Shown here: piece after piece, positions 26,545-37,000 of the stretch
Layout: the number at the start of each line of letters is the position of its first letter
How positions within the stretch are numbered: position 1 is the first letter of the stretch
Notes under the pieces: generated by a model
Told to the model about the DNA's origin: nothing
Seen by the model: the letters and a program-made list of their open reading frames with translations, nothing else
Databases searched by the model: none
Made by a program: the position numbers and the translations under genes
From: Sphingomonas sp. Root241
GTDB taxonomy: Bacteria > Pseudomonadota > Alphaproteobacteria > Sphingomonadales > Sphingomonadaceae
Direction of reading: 5' to 3'
DNA: 64,000 nt
Assembly: GCF_001428865.1 (NCBI RefSeq)
Contig: NZ_LMIV01000001.1
Coordinates: 1,167,964-1,231,963 of the forward strand

Positions 26545-28293
26545 ATGGCGACCATGATCAAGACGCACGGCAAGGCGAAGCACGCCAACGAATGCTGCTG
26601 CCCCGCCTGCACCGGCCTCACCAATTACGAGCGGCCGCTGTTCGCGACCGGCCAGACGCTGACCGCGGCCGACCTGACCGCACTGCAGAGCTACGTTGCG
26701 GGCAAGAACCGGCTGCACAATCGCTACCTCCATGGCTGGGGCGTCGTGTGCGGGCTCGAAGTGGTGTGCGACGATTGCGAGGGGTCGGTGACGATCCGCC
26801 CCGGCTATGCGATCGATCCCTGCGGCGCCGATATCGTAGTAGCCCAGCCGGTCCGGTTCGACGTGGTCAAGGCGATCCGCGACTGCGAGGGCCAGGCGCG
26901 GCCGAAGACCGGCGACTGCGATCCGTGGATGCCGCCGCCTGATCCCGGCTGCGCGGACGCGCTCGGCCATTGGTGCATCGCGCTCAAATATCGCGAGGTG
27001 GAAACCGCAGTCAGCCAGCGGCTGACCAGCGGTGGATCGGCATGCGGCGGCGCGGCCAAGCCGGCAGGTGGCGATTGTGGATGCGGCGGCGGGTGCGGCG
27101 GCGGGGGTGGGTGCAACTGCCAGCCCAAGGCCGTGGTCAATGCGCCGCCGGTCTCCACGATCACCGCCAACAACAGCTGCGCCCCCCGGCGGGTGACAGA
27201 ATGCTTCGATGTCAGCCTGATCCGTTCGGCGGAGGCATGCGCGCCGACTTTCGACCGGTTCGACAGGGGATCGACCGACGACGACAATCCGCTCGGCAAT
27301 TTCGACTGGCTGATCCCCAAGCGCAGCCTGTTGCGCAATATCATCGACTGCATCCTGGGCGACCTGGCGGCGCTTCAGGAGCGAATGACCGACCAGGAAC
27401 TGGCGCTCGTCGTCGGCGTGGCGATGGGGGACCCCGCTGAGCTGGCAGACGAAGACCCCGATCTCGACGCGATCCATGCCGCCGTCTGCAAGTTTCGCGG
27501 CGCGGTGGTATCGGCGCTGGCTTCCGACAGCTTTCCGACGCGCTGCCAGCTTCGCCGCGCGGCGGGCGAAGTGACGTTGCGCGCGCCCACCAACGATGAC
27601 GAGGAGACCCTCGAGAACCGCACTGAATATATCGAGCTTGCGAAGGAGGCGGCGACCGACCTGATCGCTGCCTTCCTCCAGATGCTGCTCGATTGCGTCT
27701 GCCACGCGTTCCTCCCGCAATGCGGCGAGAACCCGTGCGACGATCGCGTCGAGATCGCCTGCGTCACGGTGAAGGCGGGGAAAATCCTCTCGATCTGCAA
27801 TTTCAGCTGCCGGCGCTATGCCGGCGCCTTCCCCTCGACCGTCTATTGGATGTCGCTGATCCCGATCCTGCCGCTGATCTCGCGGATGCTGGTGATGCTG
27901 TGCTGCCAGCCCGACCTGCTCCGGCGTAATTCGCCCTTGGTGAACGATCTCGTCCCGCTGCTGCGTACCGTGGATCCGACCGGCAGGCTTGGCAACGCGG
28001 TGGTGAAGAACAATTTCGCACTGCCGCGGCGTTATCTGTCAGTCCTGACCAAGGCGGCGAAAGTGCCGATCATTCCTGCTGTCGTCGAACGGCTCAATCG
28101 CGGCGTCGCGAAGATCGAAACAAAGGGAGAGACCGCGCCCGTCGCCGTCTCGACTCCATTCGCGACCAAGGTTGAAGTCGCGGGCGAGGCCGCCGCACTC
28201 CGCAGCGAGATCGTCGCATTGCGCAAGGAAATGGCCGCGATGACGGCGGGCAAGCCGAAACCGGCAGCGCTCCCCCGCAAGAAGGGAGGCTGA
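26545..28293 (+). CDS. Tail-tip protein B: CPAC-HNRYLHGWG domain with Cys-rich insert
   Basis: 582 residues from the ATG at 26545, which has GAGGAG 8 bases upstream; an in-frame ATG at 26461 lies inside gene A. N-terminal CCCPAC (about residues 16-21) leads into ADLTALQSYVAGKNRLHNRY and LHGWGVVCGLEV and then IRPGYAIDPCGADI, paralogous to genes A and C. Residues about 165-195 are a Gly/Cys cluster (DCGCGGGCGGGGGCNCQ) that could bind metal or form crosslinks. The rest is mostly helical with more Cys residues (LQMLLDCVCHAFLPQCG) and a hydrophobic stretch (YWMSLIPILPLISRMLVMLC) near residues 432-452. The C-terminus is a short coiled coil (RSEIVALRKEMAAM). Function unknown; by position a baseplate component. 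Confidence 0.6.
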   Translation: MATMIKTHGKAKHANECCCPACTGLTNYERPLFATGQTLTAADLTALQSYVAGKNRLHNRYLHGWGVVCGLEVVCDDCEGSVTIRPGYAIDPCGADIVVAQPVRFDVVKAIRDCEGQARPKTGDCDPWMPPPDPGCADALGHWCIALKYREVETAVSQRLTSGGSACGGAAKPAGGDCGCGGGCGGGGGCNCQPKAVVNAPPVSTITANNSCAPRRVTECFDVSLIRSAEACAPTFDRFDRGSTDDDNPLGNFDWLIPKRSLLRNIIDCILGDLAALQERMTDQELALVVGVAMGDPAELADEDPDLDAIHAAVCKFRGAVVSALASDSFPTRCQLRRAAGEVTLRAPTNDDEETLENRTEYIELAKEAATDLIAAFLQMLLDCVCHAFLPQCGENPCDDRVEIACVTVKAGKILSICNFSCRRYAGAFPSTVYWMSLIPILPLISRMLVMLCCQPDLLRRNSPLVNDLVPLLRTVDPTGRLGNAVVKNNFALPRRYLSVLTKAAKVPIIPAVVERLNRGVAKIETKGETAPVAVSTPFATKVEVAGEAAALRSEIVALRKEMAAMTAGKPKPAALPRKKGG

Positions 28294-28294
28294 G

Positions 28295-30385
28295 ATGGTT
28301 GCCGAGCCCGTCGAGCGGATGAACTATTTCCAGTTCCAGAATGTCGGAGCGGAGGATTTCCGTATCCAGCAGGCCTATCATCGCGACAAGTTGCGGCGGC
28401 ACAATCTGGGGCCCCACCTTTGGGGAATCGTGGGGGGATGCCGTGTCGTCGAAAGCGAGCGCCCCGGCGATACCGGCTTCGTCGACCTGACACTGACTCC
28501 CGGCCTCGCGATCGACGGCTTCGGCCGCGAGATCGTACTGCTCGAACCGGTGCGGGTGGCGCCCGACTTGTTCACGGCGTTCGACGGCGATCGCGTGCTC
28601 GAACTCTGGCTGCACTATGACGAATATGCCTCGCGCACCGGCAATGACCGTCTCGCCATCTGCGCGCTGGACGGCGCCTATAGCCGCGTCGTCGAAAGCT
28701 ATCGGCTGCTCGTCGGCACCTTCACGCCCGCCCGCGATCCGCTCGTCGTCGGCGGCGACGAGGCCAAGCCGGCGCTGCCGAGCGGTGAACCTGATGGCGG
28801 GGCGCCGATCGAGCCCGCCGACAGTTCGATCGCCTGGCAGGATTTTCCGGACATCGAACGCAACGCCTTCTGGCCGGTACGATTGGGCAGCGTCCGCTGG
28901 GATGGGTCGGTCGGCAAGTTCCGGCCGGTGGCGGCGCCCTCCGTGCTCGTTCAGGGGCGCCGCTATGCCGGGCTGACCGGCGCTTCGTTGCTCGCGGAAG
29001 GGCAGGAGCTCCGCATCGCCCCACGCGAGCCGGTGGCGTCGGCGAACCGCGACGACCGCGACTTCGCCACGATCGAGGGCCGCGTGACGGTGGACGGGCG
29101 GATCGTCGCGCATCGCGACATCTTCCTCGAAGGCGGGATGGCGTCCTTCCAGGGCGCAGGCGGCGCGGAAGCTGCCAATCCGCTCTGGATCAAGCGGCTT
29201 TCGACCGGAGGAAGCGGCAGCGACCTGCGCATCCATATCGGCGACACCGTCGGATCCACCACCGCGCGTTTCACTGTCGGACCCGGCGCCCCGCCGCATG
29301 CGATCGCCGATGAGAAAGTGATGTTCTCGGTGCGCGCCGACGACCGTGTCGACATTCCCAGCGGCCGCCTTCGCTTCACCGGCAGCGCGCGCCAGGCGAT
29401 CGATCTGTCGGTACCCGCCGACGATACGCAGCCGGGCACCAATGCGATCGGTTGGCAAGGCGGCGCGATCTATCATCGCTCGACAACCGGTTACTACTGG
29501 TTCTCCGGCGGCGTCCACAGCGGCACGGAAGGCGATCCGGGCGCGGCCGGCGTGCGCCTGTTGCGGCTGGCCAACGATGGGAGTCTCTACTTCGGAAACA
29601 ATTTCCGCCAGTTGCTCAACTTCAACATGACGAGTCCATCGGGGACTCAGTCCTCGGGCATTGGCGTTCAGGAGCAGACGCTCTACGCCCGCGCCCCGCA
29701 GAACTTCGCCTGGTACCGCGGCGGAGGCCACGACAATGGCGCGTTGTCGCCGGGCGGCGGTGCACGCGCGATGAGCCTCGACGCGTCGAGCGTCCTGACC
29801 GTGGAGGGCGGGATCGTCAGCAGGGGCGCCGTCGCGCTCTGGGGCACGCCGCTCGAGTTCCGCACCGGCAGCGGTGGAACCGACACCGACGTGCTCGAGA
29901 TCGCGCGCGTCAGCCAGGGAAGCGACGCCACCGACCTCCAGGTGACGATCGGCGACAATACCGGGGGCGACGACCGGTTCGTCGTCGGCCCGCGTGTCTC
30001 CGGGAACATTCGCGAGCAGTTCGTCGTCCTGAACTCGGGCGACGCGCGGGTCGCGCGCGACCTCTACGTCCGGGGCCGCAAGGCGATGTTCGATGTGATC
30101 GCCGGCGAATGGGCGCTGAACGCGCTCGGGGCGGGCAGCGGGACGGTCAACATCCCTGTATCGTCCTCGCGGCTGGAAACGATCAGCGGCGCCGAGCTGA
30201 TGGTCGCGCTGAGCGACATCCGCAATGTCAGCACGGCGATCGGCGCCCGCTGGCGCGTGAGCTACACGCCGGGCAGCCGCACGCTCAATCCCCCCAACGG
30301 CGCCACCTTCCCGGTAAATTGGACGATCGAGGACATCGACGGGCACATCCTGCGCTTTTCCTACATCGCCATTCTCTACTCCTGA
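28295..30385 (+). CDS. Tail fibre-like protein C sharing the HN..LHGWG-type domain
   Basis: 696 residues. The N-terminal domain (NVGAEDFRIQQAYHRDKLRRHN, LWGIVGGCRVV, LTPGLAIDGFGREIVL) is a diverged copy of those in the two preceding genes but without the Cys pairs. From about residue 250 the sequence turns into strand-rich, Gly/Ser-rich segments with repeated blocks (LRIHIGDTVGSTTARFTVGPG versus LQVTIGDNTGGDDRFVVGPR), typical of trimeric fibre shafts. The C-terminus (WTIEDIDGHILRFSYIAIL) resembles a compact tip domain. Likely receptor-binding fibre comparable in position to Afp13. AAGGGAGG lies just before the start, overlapping the stop of gene B. Confidence 0.65.
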   Translation: MVAEPVERMNYFQFQNVGAEDFRIQQAYHRDKLRRHNLGPHLWGIVGGCRVVESERPGDTGFVDLTLTPGLAIDGFGREIVLLEPVRVAPDLFTAFDGDRVLELWLHYDEYASRTGNDRLAICALDGAYSRVVESYRLLVGTFTPARDPLVVGGDEAKPALPSGEPDGGAPIEPADSSIAWQDFPDIERNAFWPVRLGSVRWDGSVGKFRPVAAPSVLVQGRRYAGLTGASLLAEGQELRIAPREPVASANRDDRDFATIEGRVTVDGRIVAHRDIFLEGGMASFQGAGGAEAANPLWIKRLSTGGSGSDLRIHIGDTVGSTTARFTVGPGAPPHAIADEKVMFSVRADDRVDIPSGRLRFTGSARQAIDLSVPADDTQPGTNAIGWQGGAIYHRSTTGYYWFSGGVHSGTEGDPGAAGVRLLRLANDGSLYFGNNFRQLLNFNMTSPSGTQSSGIGVQEQTLYARAPQNFAWYRGGGHDNGALSPGGGARAMSLDASSVLTVEGGIVSRGAVALWGTPLEFRTGSGGTDTDVLEIARVSQGSDATDLQVTIGDNTGGDDRFVVGPRVSGNIREQFVVLNSGDARVARDLYVRGRKAMFDVIAGEWALNALGAGSGTVNIPVSSSRLETISGAELMVALSDIRNVSTAIGARWRVSYTPGSRTLNPPNGATFPVNWTIEDIDGHILRFSYIAILYS

Positions 30386-30388
30386 GCC

Positions 30389-32038
30389 ATGGCCGCGGTC
30401 CCGCGCCAGATCGAGCCTTTGGTCAGGTCGGGCCCGCACGTCGGCATCGGGCGGCTGACCGTCCGAATCGCCGGAGACCGGTCGCGCCCGTTGCCCCGGG
30501 CTCCGGACCCGGCGAGTCTGCTGAAAGCGGTCGGCGAGGCGCTGTCGTCGCTCGTCGACCCGGCAGACCCGACAATATGGGTGGTGCGCAGGCTCAACCT
30601 CCACACTCGATCTGCCATCGCCGACACGGCGGGGATAGTCGCGGCGGTGGCGGCGGCTCTGCGTGCCGCGATCGCGCGTGTGCTTCGCGGTGAGACCGTC
30701 GATGGCGTGTTGCGGTTTCCCGATCGGACCGCCTGGCTCTCAGCGCTGCTCTGGGACCATGGGCGCGGCGAAGCACGGGGGCGCTGGTGCTATGCGCGCT
30801 TCGCGTATCTCGACGCGCTCCCCTCTGAATGGGTACCGCGCCAGCTCTTCACCGCCGAGCCTGAAATGGCCTGGCCGATCGTGAAGCGCTTCCACGCCGA
30901 GCGACGGTTGGCGGCCTGGCTCAACACCATAGGAGAGCGGGGCGTCGGTGGCATCGAGCCGTTGCTGTTGGACGGGCGCGCGCGGAACGGCGCTGGCGGC
31001 GAAGCCGTCACTAGGTCGCTCGCCCACGCGTTGCTGCATGCGGCTGCGGCTGGCATGCCCGTCGCATCGCGCCGCGCGATGCTGTTCGCGGTGATCGAAT
31101 GCCTCGCCGAAGGCAGCCTCGCAACCGCGCCCTCGCGCACCGCAATGTTGGCGGCGCGAACGGTCGCGGCGGCGCGGGCACGCAATCCGGTGAGGTCCGG
31201 CATCTCCAATCCACGGATATCGCCTCTCGTGCGCAGCCCGGAAGACTCCGCCGCGCCCCGCGCGCTCGGCCGATCGGACGATCGCGACGCGCGCCCAGAA
31301 GACGGCACCAAGCGAGTTCTCCCGGATGATGCCCTGTTCGATACGCCGCGTGCCGGCGTGGTGCTGCTCTGGCGGTCGGTTCGCGCACTCGGGCTCGACG
31401 CGCTGATCGAGGGCAGGGAAGACGCGCCACGCGCTCGGCTTACACTGGCGGCGACCTTGGCGGGGCCTTCGCGTGACGCCGCATGGACCGATCCGGCGCT
31501 GCACTGGCTGACCGGCTTCACCCCCCGGAAGGGGGACAAGCCGCTCGCCGGCGATGCAAGGCTGGCGAGGCGGTTTGCCGATCATATGATCGAGCACGCC
31601 CGGCCCAAGGCCATCGAGCGGGTGACGCAGCAATGCGGCGGCCTCGCGATCGAGCAGGACCGCGCGAGCGAAGATTGGCTCGCGATCGCGCCGCGCTCTG
31701 CGCCGGGACTTCGGACGGAGGCGATGCGCGATCCCGCGCTCGATATCGCCTTTTTCGGCATATCCCGGTCGCGTGCACGGCGACCATGGGCGCTGCTCGC
31801 CCGCGCCGCCTATGCCGATCTGGGACGGCGGCTGACCGGGCTCGAGCGGTCGAGCGCCTCCTGGCTGTGGACCAATGTGCTAGCCGGCTCGGGGCAACTC
31901 GTGCCCAGCGGCGACGCGACGCTGTTCATGCCTTCGGTCCCACTCGACCTTGTGCTCCGGATGACTGGGCTCGACGGCACGCGCTTCACGCTGGGCGATG
32001 GGCGCTCGGTCACGATCCAGCTGCCGGGAGCGCGGTAG
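30389..32038 (+). CDS. Contractile injection system tape measure-like protein (Afp14-like)
   Basis: 549 residues. It fits the CIS tape measure family by an N-terminal strand-rich part with IGRLTVRIAGD and LRFPDRTAWLSALLW, and a later DTPRAGVVLLWRSVRALGLDALI segment followed by RARLTLAATLA and PALHWLTGFTP. These correspond to the family's 'NAGLVLLWPFL ... RAVHLLQYL ... LNKLLCG' core, recalled from memory. It would set the length of tube and sheath. The position between the fibre and AAA+ genes is the usual one. A basic, low-complexity linker (about residues 230-305) separates the halves. Confidence 0.72.
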   Translation: MAAVPRQIEPLVRSGPHVGIGRLTVRIAGDRSRPLPRAPDPASLLKAVGEALSSLVDPADPTIWVVRRLNLHTRSAIADTAGIVAAVAAALRAAIARVLRGETVDGVLRFPDRTAWLSALLWDHGRGEARGRWCYARFAYLDALPSEWVPRQLFTAEPEMAWPIVKRFHAERRLAAWLNTIGERGVGGIEPLLLDGRARNGAGGEAVTRSLAHALLHAAAAGMPVASRRAMLFAVIECLAEGSLATAPSRTAMLAARTVAAARARNPVRSGISNPRISPLVRSPEDSAAPRALGRSDDRDARPEDGTKRVLPDDALFDTPRAGVVLLWRSVRALGLDALIEGREDAPRARLTLAATLAGPSRDAAWTDPALHWLTGFTPRKGDKPLAGDARLARRFADHMIEHARPKAIERVTQQCGGLAIEQDRASEDWLAIAPRSAPGLRTEAMRDPALDIAFFGISRSRARRPWALLARAAYADLGRRLTGLERSSASWLWTNVLAGSGQLVPSGDATLFMPSVPLDLVLRMTGLDGTRFTLGDGRSVTIQLPGAR

Positions 32039-34063
32039 ATGCGCCTCGACACGGTCCCGCTCCAGCGATTTGCCGACGCCGCCGAGCACATGACCGCCGA
32101 GTGCGGTTGGATCGACATGCTGCTCGCAGACCATGTCCGCCAGTTGCGCACCGAGGGACGGTTCAACGACGATCCGATGCGGGGGCTCTATGCCCGGGCC
32201 GACGACGTGTTGCGCGACCTCGAACGGGCGCCGCGATCGGTGCCGGCATACGATCGGCTTCGTGCAGTGATCGACGCCCGGGCCGCGCTTGCGCCCCCTC
32301 CCTTGTTCAGGATCGCCGAGGCATGCGGGCTCGACGCCTTCGCGCGCAATGCGCTCGCGCTCGTCGCTGCGCCTGCGATCGACCGGCGATATCGAACTGC
32401 GTTCGCCTTCGCCCAGAACGACATGTCGCGAGCCTGGCCGACGCCCGACCTGCTGGTCGAGCTGCTTGCGCCCGACGCGCGTATGGCGCGCTTGGCGCAC
32501 TTCGCGGCCTCCGCTCCTTTAATCGCGCTTGGTCTGGTCGGCTTTGCCGATGGGGAAGAAGCCAGGCCGCTCGCCGATCGCGCCCTGGTGGTCGACGATC
32601 GCGTCGTACAGGCCCTGCTTGGTCTTTCCTGTGGCCCGGATCCGCGCGTCGCCGATTGGCTCGCGGAGGCACCGGTGCCGGACCGCCCCCTGGAACTGCC
32701 GCCGCTGACGGCCGCTCCGGAAGACGCGCTGGTGCTGATCGAATGCACCGGAGATGCAGGCCAGGGGATCCGGACGGCGCGCTGGTCACGCGATCGCGGA
32801 AAGGAGCTGCTCATCGTTGCGGCCGAGCCGGCATTGTCGGGAGAGCTCCCGGTCGCGAAGCTCGCGATGCTGATGGCGCGCGAGGCTTTGCTACGCGGCG
32901 CGAGTCTTATGATCGATGCGATGGCAGGGCCCGGGCCTCCGGGACGGCTGGAGGCGTTGCTCACGATCCTTTCGCTTCTGGCCCCGCCGGTGGTCGCCGC
33001 TGTCCGGCCCGGCACCATAGACGGTGCCCGGTTGCCGTACGAGCGGCGTATCCGCCGGATGGCGCTCGCCCCACCGGACGCGGCGGAACGGCGCATATGG
33101 TGGGGAAGCGCGATCGGCGAGGGCGGTACCGCGGATCACCTCGCCTGGTCGACTCGCCTCGGCGCTGATGCGATCGCCGCGCTCGGGCGGCATCCCGCCG
33201 AGATTTCCGCCGCTGCCGCCGCGCGCTGCCGACGTAGCCTGCCGTCGATCCTGCGGCGGGTCGAGCCGCGCTGGCGCCGCGAGGAACTGATCCTCCCGGC
33301 ACCGATCCTGCGCCAGCTCGACGAACTCACGGCCTTCGTCGCGCACTGGCCGCAAGTGATCGGACAATGGGGGTTCGCCGCGTCGCATCCGCAGGCGCGG
33401 GCGTGCATCGCCTTGTTCGCCGGGCCGTCGGGCACCGGCAAGACGATGGCGGCGGGGATCGTCGCGGCGGCCGCGGAAATCGACCTCTATCGCGTCAATC
33501 TCGCGGCGGTGTTCGACAAATATATCGGCGAAACCGAGAAGCAGCTCGACCGCCTGTTCGACGCGGCCGCCGATGCCGGAGTCGGCGTGCTGTGCGACGA
33601 GGCAGACGTGCTGTTCGGCGCCCGCACCGAGATGCGCGATGCGCATGATCGGTACGCCAATCTGTGCACGGCGCACATCCTCCAACGGATCGAGGATCAC
33701 GAGGGCCTCGTCATCCTCTCGACCAACTTGCCGAAGAACATGGACGATGCCTTCGCCCGGCGGCTGACGCACAGCATTGCGTTTCCCTTTCCCGATCCCG
33801 GGCAGCGCGCGCGGCTCTGGCGCGCCGCATTCCCACCTGCGGCGGCACTCGACGGGGATATCGCCTGGGATGAGATTGCCGCCACCTTCGAACTTTCGGG
33901 CGGCAATATCCGGAACGCCGCGCTTGCGTCCGCTTATCTCGCGGCGGCGAACGGCGCGCCCATCGGCATGCCGCACATCCTACGCGCCGTTGCACGCGAA
34001 CTCGAAAAGACCGGGCGCGCGCCGATCGCTGCCGATTTCGGCCGATTGGCGCTGCCCGGCTGA
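32039..34063 (+). CDS. AAA+ ATPase of the eCIS (Afp15-like)
   Basis: 674 residues. The AAA+ module is C-terminal, with Walker A GPSGTGKT (about residues 462-470), Walker B VLCDEADVLFG (about 518-528), sensor 1 LSTNLPKNMD and an arginine-finger region FARRLTHSIAFPFP (about 570-585). The first 400 residues are helical and typical of the eCIS ATPase. Homologues are needed for assembly of Afp/PVC particles or cargo loading, not for firing. The ATG follows the tape-measure stop directly. The gene marks the end of the structural block and precedes the payload gene. Confidence 0.92.
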   Translation: MRLDTVPLQRFADAAEHMTAECGWIDMLLADHVRQLRTEGRFNDDPMRGLYARADDVLRDLERAPRSVPAYDRLRAVIDARAALAPPPLFRIAEACGLDAFARNALALVAAPAIDRRYRTAFAFAQNDMSRAWPTPDLLVELLAPDARMARLAHFAASAPLIALGLVGFADGEEARPLADRALVVDDRVVQALLGLSCGPDPRVADWLAEAPVPDRPLELPPLTAAPEDALVLIECTGDAGQGIRTARWSRDRGKELLIVAAEPALSGELPVAKLAMLMAREALLRGASLMIDAMAGPGPPGRLEALLTILSLLAPPVVAAVRPGTIDGARLPYERRIRRMALAPPDAAERRIWWGSAIGEGGTADHLAWSTRLGADAIAALGRHPAEISAAAAARCRRSLPSILRRVEPRWRREELILPAPILRQLDELTAFVAHWPQVIGQWGFAASHPQARACIALFAGPSGTGKTMAAGIVAAAAEIDLYRVNLAAVFDKYIGETEKQLDRLFDAAADAGVGVLCDEADVLFGARTEMRDAHDRYANLCTAHILQRIEDHEGLVILSTNLPKNMDDAFARRLTHSIAFPFPDPGQRARLWRAAFPPAAALDGDIAWDEIAATFELSGGNIRNAALASAYLAAANGAPIGMPHILRAVARELEKTGRAPIAADFGRLALPG

Positions 34064-34066
34064 GCC

Positions 34067-37000
34067 ATGGCCCTGCCTCCAACCGTCGCGACGCGCGAAC
34101 CCGAGCCGCTTTCCGAGGGCGCGCGCCCGGCGCCGCGCCGTGTCACGGCCGCCTACATGATGCGGCTGATGACGAGTGGGCGGACCGGCGGACCGCTCGC
34201 AATTCCGCCCGAGGCCACCGGCACCGTCGCCGAGATTCTTCGCGCCGCGCAGGGAATGGCGGGGAACCAGGCGATCGCCGGCTTGCTGACCGATCTGCCC
34301 GCGCCGCCGGAACCCACGGAACTTCCGCCCGCGCCGGGTCCCGAAGGCGAGCATGCCGAGCTACGCCCGCCCGATCCGGACGCTCCCGCGCCGGCGGACC
34401 CGGCGGGGACCGTGGACGATGCGCCGCCCGCCACCGGCCCCGAGGCACCCCCGCATGAGGCGGGCGGCGCGATCGCGCCTCCCGGTGCGCCTGCGGCTCG
34501 GGCTGGGCCGAGCGGCGGCGGCGGGGCGGTAGCGCCTGTCGCGCCCACGGCAGTAGCGGTCGCCGCGAGCGCGTCCGCGACTGCCTCGGCGATGCCGCAC
34601 CCGCCGGCGCTCGCCACCGCCAGTGCGGTTCCAGCGCCAGCCAGGCCGCCGCGATCGCGGGCACCGGCGGCACGACGCATTCCCGGTCCGCCTCCCATTC
34701 CCAAGGTCGAACCGAGCTTCGCCAACCTGCCCGATCCGATCGTGCCCGCCACCCAGCGCATCGAGGCGGTCGCCAACCGCCTGCTCCCCGAGCAGAGCCT
34801 GCCCACGGTCGAGGCGAGCCCGGGTGGGCACATGCCGGTCGTCGCGGAGCCCGATCGCCCGATCACGGCGGCCGATCGGCGAATGATCGTGCTCGGCGAA
34901 GATGCGATGAATCGCGCCGGCCTGACGCGCGAGGGAGATCCGCCCGGACCGGGCGAGGAAAATGGGGGCGAGACGCGCACGCGGCTGCTCGCGCTGCGCG
35001 CGCAATTGCTTGCCGAGCCGACGACCGCCGCCGACGGCACCGTCACCACGGCCGTGACCCCGCCGGTGGTTACCGTCTCCACCCCGCCGATGCCCGAGCC
35101 GGACGTCACCATCGCCGAGCAGCAATTGTTCGCTGCAGTGCTGGCGCGAACCATGGTCGACACCGAGGATGCCGGCGACGACATTCTGCACGCGATCAAG
35201 CAGGACATGGCCGACTATCCCGGCGGCGCCCTCAACACGACCCAGTATCCCGCGCTCGATAATCTCGGCCGGGACCAACTGCCGGCGATGACGACGCGGG
35301 TCACCGACCGCGTCAACGCAACCGCGCGGATCATGGGGGCGGCAGGAGCCGTGCTCGACAACGCCGTTGCGGCGCGCCGGACCGAGCTCGCGAACGCGCT
35401 GAGCGGAGCTAGCGCGACTGCCACCACCGATGCGACGACCGCCGCCACGGCCGCCGCGACGACTGCGGACACCCGCCTCGCCGATGCCGCCGCCGCGCGC
35501 GCGGCAGCAGAGGAAGCGCGTCGCCGCGCACGCGCTGGCCCGCCGCCCGAGCCGGGGTTCCGCGCAATCGCCGAAGGTTCGGTGGCGCGCATCCAGGCCA
35601 AGGTCTCGGAGGCGATCGCTCGCTTCAGGCTGCAGAAGGGTGAGCGCGCGCGCGAACTCGACGGCGCGCGCGATCGCGTGATCGCGGCCTATGAGCTCGC
35701 TGTGAGCGCCGACCAGGCCTCGACCGAGCAAGCCAACAATCTCGGCCCCGGCCAGACGCCGCCAAGCGACGCCGCCCAGCTTGCGACCGCCCGGCGCCGC
35801 GTGAACGCGGCGATCAACGCCGCGCGCGAATGGAAGGATCGGCGTGTCCGCGCGCTTCGCACCGAAGTCGAGCGGATGAAGGCGTCTGCCAACGCCACCG
35901 CCGATGCCAATATCACCGAAGTCGAGAATGAAGGCGCGGCGGCTTTCCGCGCGCTACGCGACTGGGGCGCCACTCAGGAGGGGGCGAGCGAAGCCTGGTG
36001 GACCGGCACCGTCACCGACCTCGATCGCTGGGCCGACGCCGCCCATGAGACCGCGACGACCTGGGCCGAGACCGAAGCGCGGCTCGCTCGGCTCGAGATG
36101 CAGCGCGACGTCGCTCGGCTGCGGACGCGGATCGAGCGTTCGATTGCCGCCGACGCCGTCAATGCCGAGGGTTTTGCGCGGCTCACCGAAGACCAGAAGC
36201 GAGACTTCATCGCCAACATCCTCTCCACTTCACGCGAGCCCAATTTCATCGACCAGCTGTCGGGCAATCTGCGGACCCGCCAGGTCGCCGAGGAGCGGCA
36301 CGCGATCGAGATCGAGGTCGACCGCCAGCTTCACGGGCTGCCGCGCGGCGAATGGGAAGCAATCGAATTTGCCGCCAAGGCGAAGAATTCGAGCTTCAGC
36401 GCGCGCGAGCGTGCCAACGCGATCTACAGCGCCGGCTATGACAAGGTCGGCACCGATGAGGCTACCATCTACGCGCAGCTCGACGGGTTGCGCCCGATCG
36501 AGCTCGAAGCCGTCACCAAGTGCTACAATCAGCGCCGCGGAAACGACAACGCGCTCTACAACGACCTCGACGAGGAATTGTCGGGCGACGAATGGCGGCG
36601 CGCGCAGGCGCTGATGGAAGGCGACCCGGTCGCCGCAGCGGTAGAGGCGATCCACGATGCGGCCTATGGTCCCGGCACCAACGAGCCGCAGATCATGGCC
36701 GCGCTGCGCTCGATCGAGGCGCTGCCCGAGGACCAGCGCGCGGCGGCGCGGACCCGGCTCAATTCGCTCTATTTGGAACGGTATGGGGAATCGGTCGACA
36801 GCGTGCTCTCGGGCGATCTGTCGGGGTCCGAGTTAGGTCAGGCGCGCGCGATCGCCACGGGCGACACCACTGCCGCCGAAGCCTATGAGATGGACTATGC
36901 GCTGAGCGGAGGCTTCTGGGGTCCGGATGCCTCCGCCGCTACGGCGGTCTATGAGCGCATCCGCACCGAGTCGATGGCGCTGGCGCGCTCCGGCGACTGG

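Noticed and set aside
8772..34063. Prophage or type VI secretion locus
   Set aside because: No capsid, portal, terminase, lysis or integrase genes and no TssJ/L/M or Hcp/ClpV set; DUF4255, DUF5908 and the AAA+ gene are eCIS markers.
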